Part shown: one piece after another, positions 15,369 to 23,871 of the stretch
Numbering within the stretch: the stretch's first letter is position 1
Layout: the number at the start of each line of letters is the position of its first letter
DNA from: Nitrospira sp.
Lineage (GTDB): Bacteria; Nitrospirota; Nitrospiria; Nitrospirales; Nitrospiraceae
DNA length: 64,000 nt
Direction: 5' to 3'
NCBI GenBank assembly: GCA_035968315.1
Contig: JAVYIN010000005.1
Coordinates: 186,001 to 250,000, forward strand
The notes under the pieces: generated by a model
The model's database searches: none
What the model saw: only the letters and a program-made list of their open reading frames with translations
Told to the model about the DNA's origin: nothing
Position numbers and translations under genes: made by a program

Positions 15369-16321
15369 GGTGCGCCGGCGTAATTTTTGCGTGCATGGCG
15401 GTCGTTGCGGGGCTGTCAGGCTGCGCGAGTCCAAGGTTCTCGCACATGGGCAGCCTCCAGGAGCGGTGGCTGGCAGATGAAATGAAGGTCGTGGAGATTG
15501 TGTGGCCATTGCTCGTGGCGGCAACGGAGTTTTGCCCGCTGGAGACGGAGCCGACGTATGGGTTTTTGCTGGATAGCGCCAGGCGCGATGCCGAGGAGGG
15601 GCATTCGAATGGCGAAACACCGGTGGTGCGGTATGTCCATCCATTGCTCCCGGCTGGACAAGCCGGCTTGCGCTCAGGTTCGAAGCTGTTAGCGCTTAAT
15701 GGGGAAGATGCAACACAGTGGACCCCAAGTGAGGTGATGAGGCGAGCTTCAGTGGCGGCGCTGGCCAGAATTCAGCCATTGATGGTTCGGGTGAGTCTGC
15801 GTGGCCGGATTGAGGAGGTGCCGATCACGGCGGTGTCTTCCTGCCGGTATCGGCTGGTTGTGATTCAGGATGAGGCCGTCAATGCTTTTGCAGATGGGAA
15901 AGCCATTGCCGTGACCCGCGGACTCTTGCGCATGGTCAGGTCCGATGCTGAGTTGGCCTTGGTGATTGCTCATGAAATTGCCCATAATGCCTTGGCTCAC
16001 AGCCAGACGGCTCAGCTGGATCAGGCGCTCAGGGCCGTACTGTCGGCTCATGTGGTGAAAGGGGTGGATGTGGGGCCGCCGAAGTCGAGGCATGAGTTTG
16101 AATTGGCGGCCGACCGGATCGGGTTGTATATTGTGGCCCGCGCCGGATATGAGCCACAGAGGGCGATCGATTTCTGGCGACGAATGGCTCTGCTGCCTTC
16201 TCATGCGGATGATGCCTATGGGCGTGACCATCCGTCGACGGAGGAGCGCTTGGAGTCGCTTGAACAGGCAGCGGAGGTCCTCGCGGTGAAGCAAGTAAAG
16301 GGAGATCCCCTTCGTCCTTAA
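15365..16321 (+). CDS. M48-family metalloprotease lipoprotein with PDZ-like domain
   Basis: A 318-residue protein with a lipoprotein signal (VVAGLSGC, Cys near residue 20), a PDZ-like segment at about residues 78-150 (PLLPAGQAGLRSGSKLLALNG) and an M48 peptidase domain with the zinc motif HEIAHNALAH near residue 202 and the third-ligand region ELAADRIGLYI. Start ATG 15365 overlaps the exosortase stop; the longer upstream frame is inside the exosortase gene. The coupling to the exosortase suggests a role in processing or quality control of PEP-CTERM proteins or the linked polysaccharide; that is inference from position. Confidence 0.88.
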   Translation: MRCAGVIFACMAVVAGLSGCASPRFSHMGSLQERWLADEMKVVEIVWPLLVAATEFCPLETEPTYGFLLDSARRDAEEGHSNGETPVVRYVHPLLPAGQAGLRSGSKLLALNGEDATQWTPSEVMRRASVAALARIQPLMVRVSLRGRIEEVPITAVSSCRYRLVVIQDEAVNAFADGKAIAVTRGLLRMVRSDAELALVIAHEIAHNALAHSQTAQLDQALRAVLSAHVVKGVDVGPPKSRHEFELAADRIGLYIVARAGYEPQRAIDFWRRMALLPSHADDAYGRDHPSTEERLESLEQAAEVLAVKQVKGDPLRP

Positions 16322-16395
16322 GCTGGATGGTTCACTCTTGTGGAGTGGAGGTGGGGCGTCTTCGCTGAAGACTCAGCGGCAAGCTGCGGGGAGGT

Positions 16396-18696
16396 TCATT
16401 TGCGCAGCTCTTCAAGCGTTTTTCTGGCGTCATCGGATCCCGGAAATGTTGGATTGAGTTGTAATGCCGTCTGGAGTGCTTTGGTCGCTTTGGCAGGCTC
16501 TCCTCTTTTATAGAGGGTCATGCCGTAGTGGTATTGGACGACGGGGTTGGTGTGAAGTTTGGCCGCAGCTTCCCTCAGAAGGCTGTCAGCCGTGAGGAAA
16601 ACGCCTTTTTTATAGTAGATCCACCCAAGGGTGTCAGCAATGATGGGATCTTGGGGCCAGACCTCCCTTGCAGTTTTTGCATAGGTCAGCGCCTGTTCAG
16701 GATTTCCTCCGTTTTCAATAAGGTACCAGGCTAAATTATTGGCGGCCGGTGCAAATCGAGGGTTGGTCTTCAGTGCCTCCTCATAGAAAGCGGATGCCTT
16801 TTCCGGTTGATTTTTAGCTTCGAGCACCAGTCCAAGCAACATCAAAGCCTGAACATTTCCGGGCGTTTTGCGCACGGCGGATTCCAGCTCCTGGATGGCT
16901 TGATCGAGTTTGCCGATACGGGCATACAACTCGGCCAGGCTGGTATAGGCTGTCAGGGGAGCGTCTTTGCTCTGAATGGCGGCCTTAAATGCACCTTCAG
17001 CATTGGAGGTGTCCTTCTCCACCATGAACAGCCGTCCGAGCAGCACATGGGCAAGAGGATTGTCAGGGGCGATCTTCATCTGGCGCGTGACACGTTCGCG
17101 GGCTTGTTGGGTTTTCCCCTGGGCGGTCAAGATCGCAGCGATTTGATCGAGAGAGTCGAAAAACTGCGGAGAGGCGGACAAGGCCTTCTCGAAATGTTCA
17201 AGGGCGTCTGCATACTGTTTGTCTCCGCGGGCGAGAAGGCCGAGCGCATGATGGATGGTCGGATCGTGAGGGATAATTTCTGCCAGTGCGTCGTAGACTT
17301 GCTTGCTTTTCGCGTGGTCTCCACGCCGTAGGTAGGCTTCGCCAAGGACCAAAGCCGCATCAATATTCCGGGGATTGTACTGGAGGGCGGCAAGCCCTTC
17401 ATCAATCGCCAGCTCGACATTTCCTTTTTTGAGCAAGACTTTGGCCAGTGTGCCACGGGTTTCCGAAGCCTGCGGAGTGAGCGTCTTGGCCTCGATCAGT
17501 TCTGTGGCCGCACGTTCGAGGTCGCCTGTTAAGGCATAGGCGATACCCAAAAAATGATGCGCCGGTGCTGATTTCGGATAATCCTTCAGCATGTCCTGAA
17601 AGAGGGGAATGGCATCGGCGGCGGCCCCTCGCGCGAGCTTCAACCGTCCCTCGAAAAAACGTCCCGCAGGATCTTTCTGATTTGCGGCGAGGATGGCTTT
17701 GATCCGACGGTCTGCCTCGTCGAGTTTATTTTGATCGATGTAGGCGGAGATCACGGTGTCCCGAGCCAGCATCGAAGAGGGGTTGATTCCAACGGCCTGT
17801 GTATAGGCGGCTAGCGCTTGATCGAGCTTTCCGTTGGCGCGGTACATGTCACCCAGGGCAATGACGGGTTTCTCATCGGTTGGCTTAATTTTCGACCACT
17901 GAATCAGGATGGATTCGGCATCGCTGGCGCGATTCCGATCTTGATAGTATCGTGCCAGCTTGTAGTAGAGCCCGTCATCATTCGGATTTAATTCCAGGGC
18001 TTTTTTGTACTCCGGTTCCGCCAGGTCTGGAGCGCCTTGGATCATGCGGATATCTCCCAGTGCAACTCTCAATTCAGCGGCATTGGGATTGCTCTGGAGT
18101 GCTTCTTGAAGAGTACGCTCAGCGGATTGGAGGTTGCGGGCTTGTACATAGGCGCGGGCAAGGTCCAGCGCGACCTGTGCATTGTTCGGATCCAACTCGA
18201 GTGATTTGGTCAGTTCGGCGATGCCCTCCTTGAGCTTCTTGTTTCCGACCAGGCTTTGCCCCAGAAGAATATGGCCTTCCTTTTGTTCCGGGGCCGAAGC
18301 CAGAACGCTTTGGGCTCGCTCCAGAGCTTTCTCCGGTTGATTGGCCATCAAATAAAGTTGGCCCAACCGAAGGTGAGCATCATAATTGGAACTATTCAGA
18401 TTGACGGTTGTGGTTAATTCCTGAAACGCTTTTTCCAAATTGGGGCCTCCGCCGACTTTCAAGTAAGTAAGCGCAAGCCGGTAATGGCCATCGGCGTCTT
18501 CGGGATCGATTTGAACGACATTTTTATACTCGATCAGTGCTTCCTGATACTGTGCTTTTTCGAAGTAGGCGAGGGCGCGCTCCTTATGCCTGGCTTTCTT
18601 TGCGTCCGGTGATTCTTGGGCGCAATGAGGCAAGATGGCTAAAAAGAGGATAACCGCGAAGTGCCGAAATAACGGCGAGGGTCCTTGTGAGAGCAT
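16396..18696 (-). CDS. prsT: PEP-CTERM system TPR-repeat lipoprotein PrsT
   Basis: A 766-residue protein made almost entirely of about 20 tetratricopeptide repeats (for example ALAYFEKAQYQEALIEYKNV and the repeated LDPNNAQ/NPNDDG turns), after an N-terminal hydrophobic signal ending in a lipobox-like LPHC. Length and position next to an exosortase locus fit PrsT, a TPR protein found with XrtA systems and thought to act in polysaccharide assembly or export. Start ATG 18696 is chosen because it gives a clean signal peptide; the frame is open to 18909 without signal features. It converges with the M48 gene, 74 bp away. Confidence 0.85.
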   Translation of the reverse strand: MLSQGPSPLFRHFAVILFLAILPHCAQESPDAKKARHKERALAYFEKAQYQEALIEYKNVVQIDPEDADGHYRLALTYLKVGGGPNLEKAFQELTTTVNLNSSNYDAHLRLGQLYLMANQPEKALERAQSVLASAPEQKEGHILLGQSLVGNKKLKEGIAELTKSLELDPNNAQVALDLARAYVQARNLQSAERTLQEALQSNPNAAELRVALGDIRMIQGAPDLAEPEYKKALELNPNDDGLYYKLARYYQDRNRASDAESILIQWSKIKPTDEKPVIALGDMYRANGKLDQALAAYTQAVGINPSSMLARDTVISAYIDQNKLDEADRRIKAILAANQKDPAGRFFEGRLKLARGAAADAIPLFQDMLKDYPKSAPAHHFLGIAYALTGDLERAATELIEAKTLTPQASETRGTLAKVLLKKGNVELAIDEGLAALQYNPRNIDAALVLGEAYLRRGDHAKSKQVYDALAEIIPHDPTIHHALGLLARGDKQYADALEHFEKALSASPQFFDSLDQIAAILTAQGKTQQARERVTRQMKIAPDNPLAHVLLGRLFMVEKDTSNAEGAFKAAIQSKDAPLTAYTSLAELYARIGKLDQAIQELESAVRKTPGNVQALMLLGLVLEAKNQPEKASAFYEEALKTNPRFAPAANNLAWYLIENGGNPEQALTYAKTAREVWPQDPIIADTLGWIYYKKGVFLTADSLLREAAAKLHTNPVVQYHYGMTLYKRGEPAKATKALQTALQLNPTFPGSDDARKTLEELRK

Positions 18697-18953
18697 AGAG
18701 CTAGTCCTCAGGGCATAAAGGGGACAGGGTTTTACCTTAGCAGTAAATAAAGTGCGGGGCAATGAAACAACACTCTTTAGGTCAATTCTAATCGTTCCAG
18801 GAGTAGAGGTGTGCATTGACTTACTGCAGAGCCGAGTAAACCCGTTGTTTCTCGTGTGAGAGCGGCTGCGATACGGAATGGCCGTCCTGTTGTTCACCGT
18901 GTTGAACACGGACCGTTGCCGAGAGCGGGGATTTAATCGGCGCGCGCGGAGAA

Positions 18954-20369
18954 TTAGGCGGCGGCGGCCGTGTCGCGCTTGGCGGCCTGGCCGAGGATGT
19001 CCAGCGCGGCGACGCGATAGGCTTCGGCGTAGGTGGGGAAGTTGAACACGCTATCGATAAACGATTCGATCATCGCGCCTTGCTGCAGCGCCATTTGCCC
19101 CAAGTGAATCAGTTCGGTGGCGGATTCTCCCACGATCTGAATGCCGAGCAGCCGCTCGCCTCGGGGGTCGGCAATCATCTTTAAGAGGCCGTCGCTGGAG
19201 CCGGAGATTTGCGCCCGCGCAATTTCTTCGAACTTGGCCCGTCCGACGATCGGGTTGCGATAGCGTTCGCTGGCCGCCTTTTCATCCATGCCGATGCTCG
19301 CCATTTCCGGAATCGTGTAGATGCCCAGGGGAATGGTGGAGAGGGCGTCGCCGATCGGGAGGTTCAGCGCGTGGCGAACGGACCGGCGGCCCTGTTCCAT
19401 GGCTTTGGACGCGAGGGCCGGGGCGCCCACCATGTCGCCGGCCGCGTAGATGTGGGGCACGTCCGTTTGGCAATACTGATTGACGGACAGGCTGCCTTTG
19501 GCGTTGATTTGAAGCCCGGCCGCGGCCAGGTTGAGGTCTTCCACGTTGGCCTGGCGGCCCAGCGCCACAAGGAGCTTCTCGCTCTTGATGATCTGGCCGT
19601 CGCCCAGGATGGTGACGACCTGGGTGGCGCCGTCCCATGCCATGCTGTTGATCGTTTGTCCTCCGAGATATTGGCCCCCGCGCTGCTCAAAGCTGGTGAC
19701 GAACTGGGCCACGAGTTCTTGATCCATGAACTGCAGCGGCGCGGTGGCCCGATCGATCAAGGTCACCTGCACGCCCAGCAAGGCAAAGATCGAGGCGTAT
19801 TCGCATCCGATGACGCCGCCGCCGATGATCGCGAGGGAGCGCGGCAGATAGATCATGGACAGCAGGGAGTCGCTGTCGAGGATATGTTCGTGATCGACGG
19901 GAAATTCCGGCGGATTCCGGGGGCGCGAGCCGGTGGCAATGACAAAATGCTCGGCGGTGAATTGCTGGCGCGCGCCATCGACGGACTGCATTTCGATGGT
20001 GCGGTCATTGAGGAAGCGCGCGCGGCCGTGAAAGAGCGAGATGCCGTTCCGCCGGAGTTGCTTGCTCATGAAGGTGTCGTGCGTTTGCACGACTTCTTCC
20101 AGGCGGCTGAGGAGCGCGGAGATTTCCGCGTCGGGCTTAATGCGGAATTCAAACGCTTCGCTGGCGCGCCGCAACCGGTTGATGTGCAGGGCGCTTTCGC
20201 GGAGGGTTTTGCTCGGAATCGTGCCGCGATAGACGCAACTGCCCCCGATGCCGCGCTCGCGTTCGATGAGGGCCACGCGCTTGCCCGCTTTGGCGCCCTG
20301 GATGGCGGCTTTCTGACCGGCCGGGCCGGCTCCGATGATGACAATGTCGTAGGCGGTTGGTGTGCTCAT
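18954..20369 (-). CDS. sthA: Soluble pyridine nucleotide transhydrogenase (Si-specific)
   Basis: A 471-residue flavoprotein. FAD binding: YDIVIIGAGPAGQKAA at residues 7-22. The region GGSCVYRGTIPSKTLRE keeps the first Cys of the disulfide-reductase motif but has Thr where the second Cys would be, as in SthA rather than lipoamide dehydrogenase. The NAD(P) domain has IIGGGVIGCEYASIFALLG, then IYAAGDMVGAPALASKAMEQGR and a C-terminal dimer domain. The enzyme moves reducing equivalents between NADPH and NAD+. Start ATG 20369 fits the family; upstream codons have no homologous sequence. It overlaps the 3' end of the HDOD gene by 4 bp. Confidence 0.92.
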   Translation of the reverse strand: MSTPTAYDIVIIGAGPAGQKAAIQGAKAGKRVALIERERGIGGSCVYRGTIPSKTLRESALHINRLRRASEAFEFRIKPDAEISALLSRLEEVVQTHDTFMSKQLRRNGISLFHGRARFLNDRTIEMQSVDGARQQFTAEHFVIATGSRPRNPPEFPVDHEHILDSDSLLSMIYLPRSLAIIGGGVIGCEYASIFALLGVQVTLIDRATAPLQFMDQELVAQFVTSFEQRGGQYLGGQTINSMAWDGATQVVTILGDGQIIKSEKLLVALGRQANVEDLNLAAAGLQINAKGSLSVNQYCQTDVPHIYAAGDMVGAPALASKAMEQGRRSVRHALNLPIGDALSTIPLGIYTIPEMASIGMDEKAASERYRNPIVGRAKFEEIARAQISGSSDGLLKMIADPRGERLLGIQIVGESATELIHLGQMALQQGAMIESFIDSVFNFPTYAEAYRVAALDILGQAAKRDTAAAA

Positions 20370-21229
20370 AGGTTCATCGAATTGACGACGGTCAGAATTT
20401 TCTCTTTGCCTGCCAGCAGTTGATCGATGTCGTTCGGGTACAGATTCAGATCGGCGAAGACGGGATGTTCGCGCAACTCTTCTTCCGGCAGTTCTTCGGG
20501 CGACAGGATGTGGGTGGAGAGGAGGTCCGCTACGCAGGTCAGGAGGCATTCTTGCCGGAAAGCCGTGGCGTGATCGTAGTCGTGATAATACGAAATGGCT
20601 TCGGCGACCTGTTTGGGCAGCCCCCATTTGTCGGCAATCAATGTGCCCACGCGTGCGTGGTAGCCATTGATGAGGGGTTGCAGGGTCTCAGGATCCACGT
20701 TGATTTTCAGTTCTTTGGCGAGCGTGGTGACGGCTCGGAGGATCACGGGCTTCCCGATTCCGTGCAGCAGGCCGCAGAGATAGGCTGTTTCCACGTTGAC
20801 GCGCCGCATCCTTGCGACTTCTTTGCCATAGGATCCGCTGGCTAATGAGTGGCGCCAGAGCAGTTTGACCTGGTCTTCATGACCGGGCACCTGAAAGGCC
20901 CCGTTTTTCAAGGAGGCGGTAAAGGCGATTTCGGAGAGTAAGTTGATGCCCAGCATGGCGACGGCATGTTGCAGTGAGACGACCGGGCTCCGCGGCATGT
21001 AGGCCGGCGAATTCGCGATGCGCAGGACGTGTGCGGCGAGTGCCTGGTCTTGGTGAATGAGTCCTGAGAGCTTGGCCGCGTCGGCATCCGCATCGGAGGC
21101 CAAGGCCATGACTTTGCTGGCGACATGAGGCAGCAGCGGGAGCTCAACGTCTCCCTGCTCGATCTTCTGAAGGAGCGCCTGTTCCAGTTTGTCTATAGCG
21201 GCTGCCGGCGTTTGGATATCGGGGGCCAT
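20366..21229 (-). CDS. HDOD-domain protein
   Basis: A 287-residue protein that is a single HDOD domain: VELPLLPHVASKVMALASD, IHQDQALAAHVLRIANSPAY, LQHAVAMLGINLLSEIA, then YLCGLLHGIGKPVILR and later ADKWGLPKQVAEAISYYHDY. HDOD proteins resemble HD phosphohydrolases but usually lack activity and act in signalling or stress control. The gene comes first in a two-gene minus-strand unit with sthA (ATGA overlap). No output domain is attached, so its target cannot be read from the sequence. Confidence 0.9.
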   Translation of the reverse strand: MAPDIQTPAAAIDKLEQALLQKIEQGDVELPLLPHVASKVMALASDADADAAKLSGLIHQDQALAAHVLRIANSPAYMPRSPVVSLQHAVAMLGINLLSEIAFTASLKNGAFQVPGHEDQVKLLWRHSLASGSYGKEVARMRRVNVETAYLCGLLHGIGKPVILRAVTTLAKELKINVDPETLQPLINGYHARVGTLIADKWGLPKQVAEAISYYHDYDHATAFRQECLLTCVADLLSTHILSPEELPEEELREHPVFADLNLYPNDIDQLLAGKEKILTVVNSMNL

Positions 21230-21378
21230 GGGTCTTGTGGCGCTCCTGTTCGTTGTGGTCGGTGTATTCTTGTGACGTGTCTTTGTCGGTTGATATGGGG
21301 CAAAAGTTTAGTGGGCTGATGACAAGCTCCGGAGGGCTGACTATACTGCGGGAATCTATGGGGAAGAAGGGGGACGTG

Positions 21379-21810
21379 ATGCACGCGCGATTGATGGCCG
21401 GGATAATGGTCTGGGGAATGGGCCTGTTGCCGGTTGGGGGGTACGGAGCCGAACCAGCGGTGACCGCGGAGACGATCAGGAAGGATGCGCGGGAGACGCT
21501 GGAGGCCACCAGGCAGTACACGGCTCAGCAAAAAGAGGCGTTTCAACAGGCGGCGCGGGAAGAACTGGAGGTGATTCAGCGGCAGATTCTCCAGCTTCAG
21601 TCCAAGGTCGGGCAGGCCTCGGCGTCGGCGCGGGCCGAGTTGCAGCAGTCGATCAATGACTTGGAGGTCAAGAAAGATGCCACGAGAAAAACGCTTGAGG
21701 AGCTGAAGTCGGCCACGGATGCTCAATGGGATGGCGTCAAATCAGGCATCCATAGGGCTATTGACGAACTGAAACAGTTGTCTCGTGAGGCGCTGTCCAG
21801 AATTCCTTAG
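21379..21810 (+). CDS. Secreted coiled-coil protein, hypothetical
   Basis: A 143-residue protein with a signal peptide (residues 1-24, ending VGGYGA) and a long alpha-helical, heptad-like region rich in Glu, Gln, Lys and Ala (about 30-140). No catalytic motif. ATG 21379 has GAAGAAGGGGG upstream and yields a proper signal peptide; the frame is open to 21235 and ATG 21358 is an alternative. It is divergent from the HDOD gene and lies 11 bp before the HdrB-like gene, so they may share a transcript. It resembles small periplasmic or apolipoprotein-like coiled coils; function unknown. Confidence 0.7.
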   Translation: MHARLMAGIMVWGMGLLPVGGYGAEPAVTAETIRKDARETLEATRQYTAQQKEAFQQAAREELEVIQRQILQLQSKVGQASASARAELQQSINDLEVKKDATRKTLEELKSATDAQWDGVKSGIHRAIDELKQLSREALSRIP

Positions 21811-21821
21811 GAGTCAATCAG

Positions 21822-22718
21822 ATGGCGTTGAGATTTGCGCTCTATCCTGGTTGCGCGGCCAAAGGGGCCACGCCGGAACTCTATCAGTCCACTATGGCGA
21901 TTGTGGGGCGGCTGGGCCTGGAGGTGGTCGAACTGGCGGCGGCCTCCTGCTGCGGGGCCGGTGTGGTGACCGAAGCTGAGCCGGATGTGGCGCTGGCCTT
22001 GAATGCGCGGACGTTTGCGCAGGCTGAGGGCCTGGGGCTCGATATCATGACGATCTGCGGCACCTGCCAGGGCGTGATGGGGGCGGCCAACAGGCGCTTG
22101 AAGACTGAGCCGGGGTTGCTGGAGCGAATCAACCGTCTGTTGGAGCCGGAGGGCATCACCTATCGAGGGACGGTACAGGTCAAGCATCTGCTCTGGATTG
22201 TCGTGCGCGAGATTGGGGTCAGACGGCTCAGTGAGCTGGTGAAGGCGCCGTTGAGAGAGTTGCGCATTGCCCCCTTCTATGGCTGCTATATGCTCCGTCC
22301 CTCGTGGGATCTTGGATTTGACGATCCGGAAAACCCCACGTCGCTGGAACAGGTGATCCGCGCACTGGGAGGGGAGTCGGTGGTCTACACCGGCCGGACG
22401 AAGTGTTGCGGGTTTCCGGTGATGCTCGAAAAGGAAGCCATCGCGGTGGCGATGGCCGGGGCGAACATGAAGGAGGCCAAGGATAAGGGGGCCGAGTGCA
22501 TGGTGACGCCTTGTCCGTTGTGCCATATGAGTTTGGATATTTACCAGGAGCGAGCCGGGCAGGCTGTGAAGACTTCGCTCGATCTCCCGATTCTTCACTT
22601 GCCGCAATTGCTCGGGCTTGCGATGGGCATTGCGTCACAAGACTTGGGCCTGTCCCGCCATTTGGTCCCGGTGGATTCGATCGTGAGACGAATCGCGTCA
22701 TCCGTTCATCATTCATAG
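21822..22718 (+). CDS. Heterodisulfide reductase subunit B-like (CCG domain) protein
   Basis: A 298-residue protein with two cysteine-rich CCG domains. The first has YPGCAAKG, ASCCGAG and CGTCQGV; the second has PFYGCYMLRPS, TKCCGFPVML and TPCPLCHMSL. This is the HdrB/GlpC/SdhE pattern, which holds non-cubane iron-sulfur clusters and takes part in electron or disulfide transfer. No HdrA, HdrC or succinate dehydrogenase flavoprotein gene is adjacent, so the partner is not known. A short cupin gene follows after 20 bp on the same strand. Confidence 0.88.
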   Translation: MALRFALYPGCAAKGATPELYQSTMAIVGRLGLEVVELAAASCCGAGVVTEAEPDVALALNARTFAQAEGLGLDIMTICGTCQGVMGAANRRLKTEPGLLERINRLLEPEGITYRGTVQVKHLLWIVVREIGVRRLSELVKAPLRELRIAPFYGCYMLRPSWDLGFDDPENPTSLEQVIRALGGESVVYTGRTKCCGFPVMLEKEAIAVAMAGANMKEAKDKGAECMVTPCPLCHMSLDIYQERAGQAVKTSLDLPILHLPQLLGLAMGIASQDLGLSRHLVPVDSIVRRIASSVHHS

Positions 22719-22738
22719 TTACAGAGGAGCGCATTGCG

Positions 22739-23056
22739 ATGAAAGTCGTAAAATTGTCGGATTATCAGCAGTTTAGTCCTGAGAAGATGAAGAAGAACAA
22801 TATGTTTCAAACGGAGCGATTCTTCTGCGACATCTATTGTTTCGAGCCGGGGCAGGAGCAGAAGGGCCACATTCATGGAGAGCAGGATAAGGTCTATCTT
22901 GTGCTGGAAGGTCAGGGCACGTTTCAGGTCGGATCAGTGAAGCAGGTGCTCGGCCCTGGAGAGGGCACCATGGCTCCGGCCGGGGAAGAGCATGGCGTCA
23001 AGAATCATACGGACCAGCGTTTGAAGGTTCTGGTATTTGTCGCGCCGAATCCATAG
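22739..23056 (+). CDS. Cupin-domain protein
   Basis: A 105-residue single-domain cupin. Motif 1 is GHIHGEQDKVYLVLEGQG, with metal-ligand His, His and Glu-like residues, and motif 2 is PGEGTMAPAGEEHGVKNH with the closing His. Small cupins of this type bind a metal and may act as isomerases, dioxygenases or sensors; the substrate cannot be told. ATG 22739 has AGAGGAG 9 bp upstream and the family's MKVVKLSDY opening. It follows the HdrB-like gene closely. Confidence 0.85.
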   Translation: MKVVKLSDYQQFSPEKMKKNNMFQTERFFCDIYCFEPGQEQKGHIHGEQDKVYLVLEGQGTFQVGSVKQVLGPGEGTMAPAGEEHGVKNHTDQRLKVLVFVAPNP

Positions 23057-23087
23057 ATGCGCGGCGCAGGGGGCGGAGCTGGGCGCC

Positions 23088-23852
23088 TCATTCCGCTCGC
23101 AAGGGAATTTTGACGCTGATGGCGCCGGCGAGGTCTCCTTCCTGAGCGCCCTCTTTGGGGTAGCCTGAGATATCCCATTCCCCCTTGGGTCCGCCGTGGC
23201 AGGCGAGGCACTCCCGCTGGTAATAAATCGGCATCATGACGCGCAGGGTGTTGCCTGATTCGGTCAACTCGCTGACATAGGCCTCGCCGTTGGGCCGTCC
23301 CGACAGCCACTGGAGGACGGAGGCTTCATATTCGTCCGGCTCGTTCTTGGGATTGCGCGGTTGTATCGCGGTCTGTTTCAGCTGGACGCGGGACTGTTTG
23401 GAAAACCGCGCGGATGCTTGGCTGCCGAAGGTGGCCGGGATGAAATTCTTATATCCGATCCCGCGCTGATTGATGACGACCTGCGCGTCGCGGACGACGT
23501 CCTTGCTGGCCTCGATCAGGGCCGGCAGGAGGGTGCGGGCCTGAGACGGCACCGCGAACGGCGCCTGTTTCACGGCCAGCGTGCTCAGGTCGATCCCGGT
23601 CCGTTGCCGAAAGATCTCGCTCATCTGCCGTTCAAAGACCTCCGGTGTAAAACCTTTGTCTCCTCTGTGGACATCGTCGATCAAGGCCTGATTCTGTTCA
23701 ATCGCCAGGCGCCCGGCTTGGAAGAGTTTGGCCAGCAGCCGGGCGGTTTCTTCCGCTTCGGCGCGAAGCTGTTCGGGCGGCGATGCCTGGGCAGGAGTGA
23801 GGCCAAGCGCCATTGCCAGGGTGATGAGGGCGAGCCATGGGCGGCGGATCAT
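23088..23852 (-). CDS. Periplasmic c-type heme protein with DUF3365 (Tll0287-like) domain
   Basis: A 254-residue exported protein: signal peptide at residues 1-23 (ending PAQAS), a helical sensor-like region with the DUF3365/Tll0287 pattern (ETARLLAKLFQAGR, YKNFIPATFG), and a heme c motif CLACHGG near residue 215 with GYPKEGAQEGDLAGAISV after it. Such domains are c-heme gas or redox sensors in the periplasm. Start ATG 23852 gives the signal peptide; the longer frame overlaps the neighbour. It is the last gene of the minus-strand run that follows nirK, 19 bp after the solute-binding lipoprotein gene. Confidence 0.85.
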   Translation of the reverse strand: MIRRPWLALITLAMALGLTPAQASPPEQLRAEAEETARLLAKLFQAGRLAIEQNQALIDDVHRGDKGFTPEVFERQMSEIFRQRTGIDLSTLAVKQAPFAVPSQARTLLPALIEASKDVVRDAQVVINQRGIGYKNFIPATFGSQASARFSKQSRVQLKQTAIQPRNPKNEPDEYEASVLQWLSGRPNGEAYVSELTESGNTLRVMMPIYYQRECLACHGGPKGEWDISGYPKEGAQEGDLAGAISVKIPLRAE

Positions 23853-23871
23853 AGAACCTCCTGTGTCGCGG

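Noticed and set aside
19209-20423. 404-codon plus-strand frame opposite sthA
   Set aside because: Complementary to a clear flavoprotein gene; the translation has no recognisable motif.
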